Part shown: piece after piece, positions 53,675-62,067 of the stretch
Layout of the letters: every line of letters starts with the position of its first letter
How positions within the stretch are numbered: the first letter of the stretch is position 1
Assembly (NCBI RefSeq): GCF_002419965.1
Contig: NZ_DIHC01000046.1
Location: forward strand, 134,764 to 198,763
DNA: 64,000 bases
Direction: 5' to 3'
Source of the DNA: Pseudomonas sp. UBA5706
Lineage (GTDB): Bacteria > Pseudomonadota > Gammaproteobacteria > Pseudomonadales > Pseudomonadaceae
Made by a program: the position numbers and the translations under genes
The notes under the pieces: generated by a model
The model's input: the letters and a program-made list of their open reading frames with translations, nothing else
Databases searched by the model: none
Told to the model about the DNA's origin: nothing

Positions 53675-54840
53675 GCCGATTCCAGCGGCAGCATCCGCAG
53701 GGCGATGTCCCGATAGATCAAGGCGGCCGCGATGAATTCGTCGATCGGTACGAATTCATCAGGCTTGTGCGCCACGGCCAGGGTTCCTGGGCCAATGACA
53801 GTCCCGGTGGTTCCCAGGCTGCGGAAATGCACCAGGTCACACCCCCCCTGGAAACCGAACGGGCCGGCGTTGCCTTTGTTGTGCTCGCGACAGGCCGCCA
53901 GGCTGGCCTGAACAATGGGCTCGGCCAATGCTGTTTCTGTGGCGCCACCGGTGGTGGGGATATATTTCAGGACCTCGGCACGGACGCCGAAACGCTCCTT
54001 GGCCAACGCCAGCAACTGATCGATTTCCGCTTTGACTTCCTCTTCGCTTTCACCGGGCACCATGCGCCGGTCCAGCAGCAGATCGCAAGCGCCGGGCAGC
54101 ACGTTATCGGCGTGCCCACCATTGATGCGAGTAACGGTCAGGCTGGCTTGGCCCACCAGAGCATGAGAGTGGCATTTCACCGAGTGTTCGTGATGTTGCT
54201 CGATCAGCCCCAATAACTGGCCGGCTCGGTAAATGGCGTTCTCTCCCAAATGGGGCGTGCCGGAATGTGCGGTGACGCCGTGAACGCGGACCAGCGGGCG
54301 CAGGCTGCCCTTGTGTGCGGTGAACGCGGCGTTGGAGGTGGGCTCGCCAATCACGGCGAAGTCGATGTGCGGCGGTTGATGGGCGACATAATGCTTGGCG
54401 CCTTCGCTGGCGATTTCCTCATCGGCGGTGAACACGGCCATCAGCGTGCCGGACCACTGCTCGCGGCAGGCGATCAGCATGCGCGCGGCTTCGATCATGG
54501 CGACCATCGGCCCTTTGGCATCACAACTGCCGCGACCATACAACTTGCCATCGGCCTCGTGCAGCACAAACGGGTCAGTTCGCCAGCCTTCACCGGCCGG
54601 TACCGTGTCGATGTGGGTATTAAAGGCGAAGGTTGGGCCAGGGCCATTGGCGTAAGTCGCGATGACGTTGACGCGGCCCGGTTTGTATTCTGACAACGAC
54701 AGGTCAAAACCTTCCGCCGCCAGCAGCACCTGCAAATGGCGGGCGGCTTCGAGTTCGTGACCCGGCGGGTTTTCGGTATTGATCGCCACCAGCGCGGCGA
54801 GGTCGAGTTTCATGCGGGGGAAGTCGGGTTGCTGATTCAT
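53671..54840 (-). CDS. M20-family amidohydrolase (ArgE/DapE-like)
   Basis: The 389-residue metallohydrolase keeps the dinuclear zinc ligands: His and Asp in NTHIDTVP, Asp in GRGSCDAKGP, the acidic pair in TADEEIASEG, Glu in VIGEPTS and a late His in GGCDLVHF. ArgE-type members remove N-acyl groups from amino acids. In this operon it would deacylate a substrate taken up by the ABC importer; in ectoine breakdown the related DoeB has the same duty after DoeA. The gene begins 11 bases after the ATPase gene. Confidence 0.9.
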   Translation of the reverse strand: MNQQPDFPRMKLDLAALVAINTENPPGHELEAARHLQVLLAAEGFDLSLSEYKPGRVNVIATYANGPGPTFAFNTHIDTVPAGEGWRTDPFVLHEADGKLYGRGSCDAKGPMVAMIEAARMLIACREQWSGTLMAVFTADEEIASEGAKHYVAHQPPHIDFAVIGEPTSNAAFTAHKGSLRPLVRVHGVTAHSGTPHLGENAIYRAGQLLGLIEQHHEHSVKCHSHALVGQASLTVTRINGGHADNVLPGACDLLLDRRMVPGESEEEVKAEIDQLLALAKERFGVRAEVLKYIPTTGGATETALAEPIVQASLAACREHNKGNAGPFGFQGGCDLVHFRSLGTTGTVIGPGTLAVAHKPDEFVPIDEFIAAALIYRDIALRMLPLESA

Positions 54841-54851
54841 TTGCTGGGATC

Positions 54852-55616
<765 letters not shown>

Positions 55617-55628
55617 GATCGGTTTCTC

Positions 55629-56354
55629 CTAGCGGACGGTTGCGCCGCGCGATGTGCCCAGCATGCGTTCGGTCAGGCTGGTGCGTGGCCCTTTGCGGCG
55701 CTGTTTGGGATCAAGCCTGCGTTCGATCAGCGCCTGTACGCCCATGAACAGCGTGGTCAGGGCCAGGTAATAGATGCCCGCTGCGGTGAGCGCTTCGAAA
55801 TAACGGAAGTTCGAGCTGGCGGTCTGGTTGGCCACCAGCATCAACTCCTCAACGGCCACCACCGAGACCAGCGCGCTGAGCTTGAGCATGCCGACCATCT
55901 GGTTGCCGATGGGTGGCAGGATCATTCGGGCCGCCTGCGGGATGACCACGTGGCGCATCACGGCGAAGGGCTTCATGCCCAGCGCCAGGGCCGCGGTACG
56001 CTGGCCTTTTTTCACGGCCTGAAGGCCCGAACGAATGATCTCAGCCATGTAGGCACCCTCGTTCAGCGACAGCGCCAATACCGCACTGACCATTGCTGAC
56101 AGACGAATGCCAAAGGTGGGCAGGACGTTGTAGATGAAGATGATCTGAAACAGCACCGGTGTGCCTCTGAACAGCCACAAATAAGCCCACGCCAGGGTGC
56201 GGCCCATCCGGGTGTTGCTGTCCTGAAGCAAGGCAACGATCACGCCTACAGCGACGCCGAACACCAGCGAGTAGAGCGTGATCAGCAAGGTGGTCAGGGC
56301 CCCATGAAAGAACGCCGGGGATATCAGGTATTGCAGGACCAGTTCAAATGACAT
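55629..56354 (-). CDS. Amino-acid ABC transporter permease
   Basis: The 241-residue permease has the helix run LTTLLITLYSLVFGVAVGVI, the family motif LFRGTPVLFQIIFIYNVLP and the coupling loop TAALALGMKPFAVMRHVVIP. A single permease gene is present, so it probably works as a homodimer. The C-terminal tail is basic (RRLDPKQRRKGPRTS). Confidence 0.91.
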   Translation of the reverse strand: MSFELVLQYLISPAFFHGALTTLLITLYSLVFGVAVGVIVALLQDSNTRMGRTLAWAYLWLFRGTPVLFQIIFIYNVLPTFGIRLSAMVSAVLALSLNEGAYMAEIIRSGLQAVKKGQRTAALALGMKPFAVMRHVVIPQAARMILPPIGNQMVGMLKLSALVSVVAVEELMLVANQTASSNFRYFEALTAAGIYYLALTTLFMGVQALIERRLDPKQRRKGPRTSLTERMLGTSRGATVR

Positions 56355-56421
56355 GATGCCTCCTCAATGAACTCAGCCTTGCGCCGAGTACGTTCGGCGC
56401 CTGGGCTTGGGGTGATTGGCG

Positions 56422-57246
56422 TCAGTCGAACAGCGATACGGTCTCGGGAAACTTCCATTTTTCGATGATCTGTTTGTAGGTGCCGTCCGCGACCATCGCT
56501 TTGAGCGCGCCTTGCAAGGCGGCGCTCATGGCGGTGTCGCCCTTGGTCACGGCCATGCCGATGCGTGTGTCCGATTCGAACTCCGGACCTACGGTTTTGT
56601 AGACGTCAGGCACTTCGCGCAATAACTGCACAACGCCTGGCGTCGATTCGAAAATGGCGTCGGCACGGCCCTGGCGCAGGCTCAACGCGGTTGCCTGAGC
56701 GGTCGGCAGGGTTTGCACGCTCACCGCCTTCAGGCCGGTGCTGCGACAGCGCTGGTCGTCCTGACGCGCGTAGGTTTCTTCAATGCCGCCCAACGTCACC
56801 GCGAGGGTTTTGCCGCACAATGAGTTGTCCCGGCCCGTGACCTGTGCCGGGTTGTCCTGCGTGACAACGACCTGATTGCCGATCCGCAGGTAGGGCACGA
56901 AATCGACCTGCGCGGCCCGCGCTTCATTCATGTACATAGCCGAATTGATCAGGTCCAGGCGTTTGCCCTGCAGGCCCGGGATCAGCCCCTGAAACTCCAT
57001 GTTCATGGCCGCGGGCTTGAGGGCGAGCTTTTTGCCAATGGCCTCGATCATGTCGATGTCGAAGCCGGTCAGCTTGCCATCGGCCTGGAATTCGAAGGGC
57101 GCGAAGGTCGCCGCAGTGCCGTAAGTGAGTTGGCCGGGTGTAACCAATGGCAGCGCGGCGTCGGTCGCCGCATTGACCCAGGGTGCTGCCAATAGCGTGG
57201 ATACCAGCGTGAGGGAGCGCAAGCTCGGGCGCAGTGATGTCGTCAT
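56422..57246 (-). CDS. Amino-acid ABC transporter substrate-binding protein
   Basis: The 274-residue periplasmic protein has a signal peptide (SLRSLTLVSTLLAAPWVNAA) and the family 3 binding fold: LTYGTAATFAPFEFQADGKL, TGFDIDMIEAIGKKLALKPA and SAMYMNEARAAQVDFVPYL. It is the first gene of a six-gene operon running to the M24 gene. The ATG at 57246 gives the standard start. A strong inverted repeat lies 26 bases upstream. Confidence 0.91.
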   Translation of the reverse strand: MTTSLRPSLRSLTLVSTLLAAPWVNAATDAALPLVTPGQLTYGTAATFAPFEFQADGKLTGFDIDMIEAIGKKLALKPAAMNMEFQGLIPGLQGKRLDLINSAMYMNEARAAQVDFVPYLRIGNQVVVTQDNPAQVTGRDNSLCGKTLAVTLGGIEETYARQDDQRCRSTGLKAVSVQTLPTAQATALSLRQGRADAIFESTPGVVQLLREVPDVYKTVGPEFESDTRIGMAVTKGDTAMSAALQGALKAMVADGTYKQIIEKWKFPETVSLFD

Positions 57247-57271
57247 GTCAATCTCCAAGACTGAAAATTCA

Positions 57272-57298
57272 TTGCACTACTTGTATCAATTAGTGCAA
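57272..57298. promoter_or_regulatory. 8-bp perfect inverted repeat before the importer operon
   Basis: TTGCACTA and TAGTGCAA are separated by 11 bases, just upstream of the substrate-binding protein start. The length and symmetry fit a dimeric regulator; the LysR protein at 58812 or the GntR protein at 48257 are the local candidates. Confidence 0.55.
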
Positions 57299-57470
57299 AT
57301 AAACCAAAAGTTGTAATGAGCCTTTCGAGGGCGTGCCGCTCTGAGATGGTGCAGCGGTTTTGACTTTCGGCGTATTAAGCAGGAGGGGTGAAGCCCAAGT
57401 GGGTTCCTAAGTTATGGAGCAATATGCGTTCCATCTTTTTAATTATGTGCTACATGCAATGCGTCAGTGT

Positions 57471-58697
57471 TCACCTCGGCAATGTGGCGCCAGCGTTTGC
57501 GGATGCCTGTGCAGCGAGCAAGAAGTCCATGATCAGAGGATGCGGAGCCCCAGCCCTGGAGCCGAGTTCCGGGTGCCCCTGCATGCCTTGGTAAAAGGGG
57601 TGAGCCGGCCAATCGATCATATCGGCAATCTGGCCACTGACGTCGGTGGCGGTGATCACCAAGCCTGCCGTCAACAGCGGCTGTATAAGATCGGGATTAA
57701 GCATGAAGCGATGGTTGCAGCGTATTGTCAGATGATGTTGAAACCGGTATTCCAGTGCCGCGTCCCTGAATTGCAAACGTCGCTCGCCTAGGCGGTGTAC
57801 CTCCAATCCGGGGATGCCAGCCATCGGTACAAAGCTTTTGATTGCTGCGTCCGGCGCCGCTTCCGCCATATTTGCCTGTTCAAGCCCGGCAAGGGTCTGC
57901 GCCAGGGCGGTGGTCATCGATTGCATGCCCAGGCACAGGCCCATGACGGGAATACCTGAGGCCAGCGCATGCCGCGCCGCGCGTATCTGGCCCGGCACGT
58001 TAGTCATGTCGGAACCCCCTGGCAGAACGATGCCGTCAACCCAATCGAGCTGCGACACATCAAGCTGCGCAGGCGCGATGAAACGGATGTCCAGATCCAC
58101 CTGCGCAACGTCGGCGGCATCGCCAAGGGCGGCCAGCGTGGCGGGGTACACGTCCCGCTGATCGGCCTCGCTCCCCAACAGGGCGATGCACAGGGTTCTT
58201 GCATAGGCGTCGTGCGGTGCGTCGGGTTCATGATTGACCCAGCGTCCGAACGCATCCTGGCGCCAGCGGCCATGGGCGGTCGGTATGCCGTCGTGGTCTT
58301 CCACATGCCAGGCGCCATTCTGACTGAGTACCATCAGGTGGCGCACCGATAACCCTGCAGCGTCGGCGTGCGCGAGCAGCGTCTGACGTAGCACATCGGA
58401 TTGAAGTGTCGCGTCCCACGGCAAAACGACTGCACGCTGTCTGGCTGTGTCAATGATTGTCTTGACGTTGCTCGCCGGAAGGATGGTGCGCCCGGTGGCC
58501 CTCTCGTACCAGACCAAACCGCTGGCGACCAACGCACCTTGGGCGGCAACCATCTGCACCTGGTCCGCGCCTCGGGCAGGATGAAACGCGGCAGCCAAGT
58601 GCATCAGTAGTGCGTCCTCGGCCTGCGCGACGCATGCAGCCAGGGCCCCGTAAAGCGCTGGAGAGCAGGGTGAATGGCTGACCAGCGTGAGTGTCAT
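57471..58697 (-). CDS. Class I glutamine-amidotransferase protein with unknown N-terminal domain
   Basis: The C-terminal half of this 408-residue protein is a class I amidotransferase related to the C-terminal domain of CTP synthase: VDGIVLPGGSDM, the nucleophile cysteine near residue 255 in VMGLCLGMQ, and the His-Glu pair in MQGHPELGSRAGAPHPLI. The first 160 residues have no recognised fold; they contain VWYERATGRTILPASNVKTI and LMVLSQNGAWHVEDHDG. No synthetase domain is present. It may hydrolyse a gamma-glutamyl or other amide. It lies 224 bases before the importer operon and is divergent from a LysR gene. Confidence 0.8.
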   Translation of the reverse strand: MTLTLVSHSPCSPALYGALAACVAQAEDALLMHLAAAFHPARGADQVQMVAAQGALVASGLVWYERATGRTILPASNVKTIIDTARQRAVVLPWDATLQSDVLRQTLLAHADAAGLSVRHLMVLSQNGAWHVEDHDGIPTAHGRWRQDAFGRWVNHEPDAPHDAYARTLCIALLGSEADQRDVYPATLAALGDAADVAQVDLDIRFIAPAQLDVSQLDWVDGIVLPGGSDMTNVPGQIRAARHALASGIPVMGLCLGMQSMTTALAQTLAGLEQANMAEAAPDAAIKSFVPMAGIPGLEVHRLGERRLQFRDAALEYRFQHHLTIRCNHRFMLNPDLIQPLLTAGLVITATDVSGQIADMIDWPAHPFYQGMQGHPELGSRAGAPHPLIMDFLLAAQASANAGATLPR

Positions 58698-58811
58698 CGA
58701 AAGGGGGCTCTATCGGGTACGGATCGTCGAAACGTGGCTGTTGCTTAAGACTGTCGCTTTCCTATCGATAGAGATAGCATGTTTTTCTTTTTTCAATCGA
58801 AAGCAATCCTT

Positions 58812-59669
58812 ATGGATATTCGCTACCTCAAGAGCCTGTTGGCGGTGATCGATTGTGGCTCCATTGCTGATGCCGCCCGCGTCGAAGGTATAACGGCGGC
58901 GGCTGTCAGTCAGCGCATTCAGGTGCTGGAACGCTTGTTGGGGTTTGCGCTGCTGTCGCGTGTGGGTCACTCGGCCAAGGCCACGGAAGCCTGTCTGGCT
59001 CTGCTTCCGCGGGCACGGCACATCGTCAGGGAGGCCTCATTGCTGGCCGGGGATGCCGACTTGAGCGGATTGACCGGCTCGCTGCGCATCGGTGCGATTT
59101 CCACCATGCTGACCGGCCTGTTGCCCAGCGCCTTGCTGGAGCTGAGTCGCATGGCACCCGGCATAAAAACCTCTATCCTGCCTGGCACCTCTCGTTCCTT
59201 ATACCAAGCGCTGCAGAATGGTGAACTCGATGCCGCGGTAATCGTGGCGCCGCCGTTCGAGTTACCCAAGATGTTCCGGATGGCGCCGCTGCACATGGAA
59301 AAGTTGGTGCTTGCCTCTAAAGCGCCGCCGACAAAGGGCATCGGCGAGGTCCTGCGCTCCCATCCTTACATTTGCTATGAACCCAGCTCGTGGGGTGGGC
59401 GGCACGCCGAGCGCTACTTGAGCGATAACGGTCTGACACTGACGCCGCTGTTCAGCCTGGACGGTCTTGAGGCCATTGCGATGCTGGTCGCCGACGGTGT
59501 TGGAGCGAGCCTGGTTCCGCTGTGGTCGGGCCTGGAGCGACTGGCGCAGGATTTTCATATCACGCCGGTCGGGGAGGGCTACGATCGCGAAATCGTCCTG
59601 GTGACATTAGCCCACACCGACAGGCCGCGAATGTTGGAGGCGTTGCTGCAGGCACTGGCCAAGCGATAA
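58812..59669 (+). CDS. LysR-family transcriptional regulator
   Basis: The 285-residue protein has the N-terminal winged helix (LKSLLAVIDCGSIADAARVE, then GITAAAVSQRIQVLERLLGF) and a type 2 periplasmic-binding-like effector domain. It is divergent from the glutamine-amidotransferase gene and lies at the right end of the catabolic module, the usual place for a regulator acting on the shared promoter region. The ATG at 58812 is preferred over an in-frame start at 58779. Confidence 0.9.
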   Translation: MDIRYLKSLLAVIDCGSIADAARVEGITAAAVSQRIQVLERLLGFALLSRVGHSAKATEACLALLPRARHIVREASLLAGDADLSGLTGSLRIGAISTMLTGLLPSALLELSRMAPGIKTSILPGTSRSLYQALQNGELDAAVIVAPPFELPKMFRMAPLHMEKLVLASKAPPTKGIGEVLRSHPYICYEPSSWGGRHAERYLSDNGLTLTPLFSLDGLEAIAMLVADGVGASLVPLWSGLERLAQDFHITPVGEGYDREIVLVTLAHTDRPRMLEALLQALAKR

Positions 59670-60001
59670 CCGGTCACGCCACTCGCGGTGAGGAGTATTG
59701 CCATATCTAAGCGTGCGCCCGGGTTCAAGCGTGTTCCACGCTCCCAGCCGAACGTCGAATATCGCTCTCGACAGCAGACGTGTGTCACGTTGACTGGCTA
59801 ATCGTCGGCCAGCCAGCCAGGCATATTTTTTCATCCGGCTGTTGACAGCCCTGCCTAACAAGTCCAGAATTGCGTCCATTCCTGAGACAGGAAAGCGGAA
59901 AAACCTTTGATAATCAAACGGTTAGAGATTAGATAAGCGTTTCGTTTTTCGCTTGAGTTTGTACGCGTTTAGTGCTGGTTGCATAGGCATTATACGTTTG
60001 G
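59670..60001. other. Intergenic region before tRNA-Cys
   Basis: These 332 bases hold no supportable gene. Reverse-strand codons near 59600-59879 give a protein-like string (MKKYAWLAGRRLAS), but the reading is not convincing. The last 100 bases are AT-rich. A TATACG box at 59991 is too near the tRNA to be a normal -10, and I could not find a good promoter for tRNA-Cys. Confidence 0.4.
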
Positions 60002-60075
60002 GGCCGAGTAGCAAAATGGTTATGCCGCGGATTGCAAATCCGCTTACGCCGGTTCGATTCCGACCTCGGCCTCCA
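60002..60075 (+). tRNA. tRNA-Cys (GCA)
   Basis: The 74-base gene folds with acceptor GGCCGAG/CTCGGCC, a short D-arm, anticodon loop TTGCAAA (anticodon GCA), a T-arm with GGTTCGATTCC and encoded CCA (TCCA end). Its 3' half is repeated in a diverged form at 61691. Confidence 0.96.
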
Positions 60076-60076
60076 C
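60027..60076 (+). repeat. attL-like copy: tRNA-Cys 3' half
   Basis: This 50-base segment from the anticodon stem to the end of tRNA-Cys matches 61691-61740 at 42 of 50 positions; the last 29 bases match at 26. It is the natural target form of the presumed attachment site. Confidence 0.7.
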
Positions 60077-60082
60077 ATATAA

Positions 60083-60115
60083 AACCCGTAAGATCAACGT
60101 CTTACGGGTTTTTTT
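60083..60115 (+). terminator. Intrinsic terminator after tRNA-Cys
   Basis: AACCCGTAAG and CTTACGGGTT form a 10-bp stem with an 8-base loop followed by T7. Confidence 0.9.
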
Positions 60116-60474
60116 GTGCCTTTAGAAATGTCAAAGCCTTCCGCAACTTTCAAGATCGTTTCCGCAACCTGGGCCCGTGTGGTACACGAGCCGCGCTTGG
60201 AACGCTGGCAATCCTTACTCATTTATTAGCGTTCCACTTACGTCAGGACGACGCGGGCTGCGAGCATGTGTATCTAATTTCTGTAAGTCTTTTAGATATA
60301 CGACTATACGTTAGCTATACGGACTGATAAGCTTTTTCACGTGGACTGGGTCCGCCCACTGCCTACGAAAACAACGGACTGGAGGCACTATTTTCGTGAC
60401 AGCTACGCAATATTTTCGGGCCATCGACCCACCTGACGGGCAAGGCTCAGCACTTATCATCTAGGTACCGTGAC
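60116..60474. other. Left arm of the tRNA-Cys micro-island
   Basis: No gene is supportable here. Two TTCCGCAAC boxes start at 60139 and 60160, a 21-base period, and the first belongs to CCTTCCGCAAC (60137-60147), which recurs inverted near the other end of the element. A 7-bp inverted repeat, TATCTAA/TTAGATA (60271-60298), and three TATACG boxes (60297, 60305, 60316) lie further in and could belong to a promoter. Confidence 0.45.
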
Positions 60475-60759
60475 ATGAACCAACTCTTAGAGCGCGATAA
60501 ACCCGTCCCTATCAACATGCGGGTCGATACCAAAAAGCGCAGCCTGATTGACGCCGCAGTCGAAATACTTGGCACAGACCGGACCAGCTTCATTCTTGAG
60601 GCCGCGTGTAAACGTGCTGAAGAAGTGCTTCTGGATCGCAGGCTGTTCTTGCTGAGTGATGAAGCATTTGACCGATTTGAGCAGGCGCTCAACGACAATT
60701 CATTAGGGAACAACGAATGCGTCAAGAAATTGCTTGCAAGGCCGAAACCCTGGAGCTGA
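60475..60759 (+). CDS. TacA-like antitoxin (DUF1778)
   Basis: The 94-residue protein has a ribbon-helix-helix N-terminus (PINMRVDTKKRSLIDAAVEI) and the DUF1778 signature TSFILEAACKRAEEVLLDRR with LSDEAFDRFEQAL. These antitoxins bind DNA and neutralise a GNAT toxin through their C-terminal tail. The next gene overlaps its 3' end by 43 bases and encodes such a GNAT protein. Confidence 0.88.
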   Translation: MNQLLERDKPVPINMRVDTKKRSLIDAAVEILGTDRTSFILEAACKRAEEVLLDRRLFLLSDEAFDRFEQALNDNSLGNNECVKKLLARPKPWS

Positions 60760-61241
60760 GTCCCCCGGAAAAGCTGGAAGAGAGCCATGTAGCAGATCAG
60801 TTTGAGTCCGGTGAAGATTCAATCGACGACTACATACGCAATAAGGCTTTGAAGGCACAGCAGGCGAAGCACGCGATGGTGTATGTAGTTTGCTTCAAGG
60901 ACACGAACATCATCGCGGGCTACTACACGTTATCCAACAGTGCAGTAGATCGACGGCACGGCGCGACCGCAGAGCTCAGGCGCAATGCCCCCGACCCGTT
61001 GCCAGTGACCGTTCTAGGGCGAATGGGGGTCACCGCTAAGGCCAGCGGGCGGGGCTTGTCGCTTGGCTTGCTAGCTGACGCAATCGAGCGCTGCATCATC
61101 GCATCAGAAATCATCGGATCTGCGGCCGTTATCGTGCACCCCCTGAACGAAAGGCTTGCGGCTTATTATGCTAAGCACGCGGGGTTTATCCCGTGCCCCG
61201 ACCTTTCTCCGATGACAATGATGCTTTCGCTTAGACAGTAG
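60717..61241 (+). CDS. TacT-like GNAT toxin
   Basis: The 174-residue acetyltransferase starts its conserved part with LSPPEKLEESHVADQFESGE and keeps YYTLSNSAVDRRHG, VTVLGRMGVTAKASGRGLSL and the C-terminal YYAKHAGFIPCPDLSPMTMM. TacT-type toxins acetylate the amino group of charged tRNAs and halt translation; the tRNA specificity is not visible. With the DUF1778 gene it forms a type II toxin-antitoxin operon. The GNAT glycine motif here reads KASGRGLSLGLL, a fit to the acetyl-CoA loop. Confidence 0.87.
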   Translation: MRQEIACKAETLELSPPEKLEESHVADQFESGEDSIDDYIRNKALKAQQAKHAMVYVVCFKDTNIIAGYYTLSNSAVDRRHGATAELRRNAPDPLPVTVLGRMGVTAKASGRGLSLGLLADAIERCIIASEIIGSAAVIVHPLNERLAAYYAKHAGFIPCPDLSPMTMMLSLRQ

Positions 61242-61250
61242 AACCTGGAT

Positions 61251-61272
61251 GCCCGCAAGCGCGGGCTTCTTT
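61251..61272 (+). terminator. Terminator of the toxin-antitoxin operon
   Basis: GCCCGC-AAGC-GCGGGC hairpin followed by TTCTTT, ten bases after the toxin stop. Confidence 0.75.
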
Positions 61273-61318
61273 GATCTTGTAGGGGGAGCGCTCAAAAGCT
61301 CTCAATCGCGTCAGCGTG

Positions 61319-61393
61319 TCATTTTGGGGGCCTTACAAACTCTCCCACACGTCGATAGATATCCTTGGTGGCTTTCTCTTTCGAATGTCCCAG
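61319..61393 (-). pseudogene. C-terminal remnant of a tyrosine integrase
   Basis: On the reverse strand the frame reads LGHSKEKATKDIYRRVGEFV then RPPK and TGA. The GH...Y spacing and the YRRVG tail fit the last catalytic box of phage-type tyrosine recombinases, with the nucleophile Tyr in DIYRRVG. Only about 24 codons remain; upstream codons do not continue the similarity. Orientation and placement suit the integrase of the element in tRNA-Cys. Confidence 0.5.
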
Positions 61394-61690
61394 TGGTCGG
61401 CTCGCGCGGCTGGGAGAGATTGTCAGCCATTTTTATGATCCTCGTTTAGGGGGGTGGACTGGGTAGCCCGAACACTCGAGAGCGTATCCCCCTAGTCTCT
61501 GCCTACATGTCGCATTTTGCCGCTAGCGAAGCGGTAACTGCTGAACCAGAGGCCGAAGGGAAGGGCGCGAAAAATCAATTCAGCAATCGAAAAATCGATC
61601 CAGGGAGCACGCGGTTTTCGGGCCAGCATGGAAATCACTGGTTGCGGAAGGAAAATATCTGTAAGCTATTGAAATTGCTAGTTTTGATGG
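61394..61690. other. Right part of the tRNA-Cys micro-island, no gene seen
   Basis: About 300 bases with no convincing gene. GTTGCGGAAGG at 61641-61651 is an exact inverted match to 60137-60147 at the opposite end of the element. Confidence 0.45.
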
Positions 61691-61740
61691 GCGGAATGAA
61701 AATTCGCCTATGCCGGTTAGATTCCAACTTCGGCCTCCAC
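61691..61740 (+). repeat. attR-like diverged copy of tRNA-Cys 3' half
   Basis: The segment resembles tRNA-Cys from the anticodon stem to the 3' end (42 of 50 bases). The anticodon triplet is GAA rather than GCA, the T loop has TTAGATTCC, and no matching 5' half is recognisable, so it is not a working tRNA. It is best read as the far attachment site of an inserted element. Confidence 0.7.
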
Positions 61741-61750
61741 TATAAATGAA

Positions 61751-61782
61751 CTCTGTAGATCGTTGATCCATAGAGCTTTTTT
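61751..61782 (+). terminator. Terminator-like hairpin after the tRNA-Cys copy
   Basis: CTCTGTAGATC-GTT-GATCCATAGAG pairs at all but one position (one wobble) and is followed by CTTTTTTA. It probably is the original terminator of the tRNA-Cys transcript displaced by the insertion. Confidence 0.65.
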
Positions 61783-61829
61783 ATTCAGGCTAAAGTTACA
61801 TTTTGGGGCTGGTTCGGAGCGCATCGCAC

Positions 61830-61858
61830 TTGCTTCACCGGGTAGGGATGTATATATT
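61830..61858 (+). promoter_or_regulatory. Candidate promoter of tRNA-Leu
   Basis: TTGCTT (61830-61835) and TATATT (61853-61858) are 17 bases apart, about 40 bases before tRNA-Leu. Confidence 0.5.
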
Positions 61859-61900
61859 CCCCAGCTCTTGTCTCGGTACTGGCAACTCACGGATATCATC

Positions 61901-61987
61901 GCCCTGATGGTGAAATTGGTAGACACACCGGACTTAAAATCCGTCGTCCGAAAGGATGTGCCGGTTCGACTCCGGCTCGGGGCACCA
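61901..61987 (+). tRNA. tRNA-Leu (UAA)
   Basis: The 87-base class II tRNA has acceptor GCCCTGA paired with TCGGGGC (one wobble), a TAA anticodon in ACTTAAAAT, a long variable arm (CGTCCGAAAGGATG) and encoded CCA. It is the apparent integration target of the element that begins just downstream. Confidence 0.96.
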
Positions 61988-62039
61988 TTCAAAACCAAGG
62001 GTTACAGCCTTGTGATCCTTGTTCTTTCTTTACGAGAGC

Positions 62040-62067
62040 GGTCCGCAAAAAAGCTAACGGTCCGCAA
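62040..62067. promoter_or_regulatory. Two GGTCCGCAA boxes beside the integrase end
   Basis: GGTCCGCAA occurs at 62040 and 62059, 19 bases apart, directly after the integrase stop and 53 bases from tRNA-Leu. Such repeated short boxes next to attachment sites are typical of integrase arm-binding sites. Confidence 0.4.

Noticed and set aside
51402..54840. Ectoine degradation operon doeABD
   Set aside because: M24 and M20 proteins fit in part, but the enolase-family, SDR and lyase genes do not belong to that pathway and the DoeC-type dehydrogenase is absent.
60120..60327. Protein-coding gene directly after tRNA-Cys
   Set aside because: A forward frame exists but overlaps the tRNA and terminator and has no recognisable domain; repeated TTCCGCAAC boxes suggest att-site DNA.
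61691..61740. A second tRNA gene
   Set aside because: It resembles tRNA-Cys only from the anticodon stem onward, the anticodon is changed to GAA and no 5' half pairs with the acceptor end; an attachment-site remnant explains it better.
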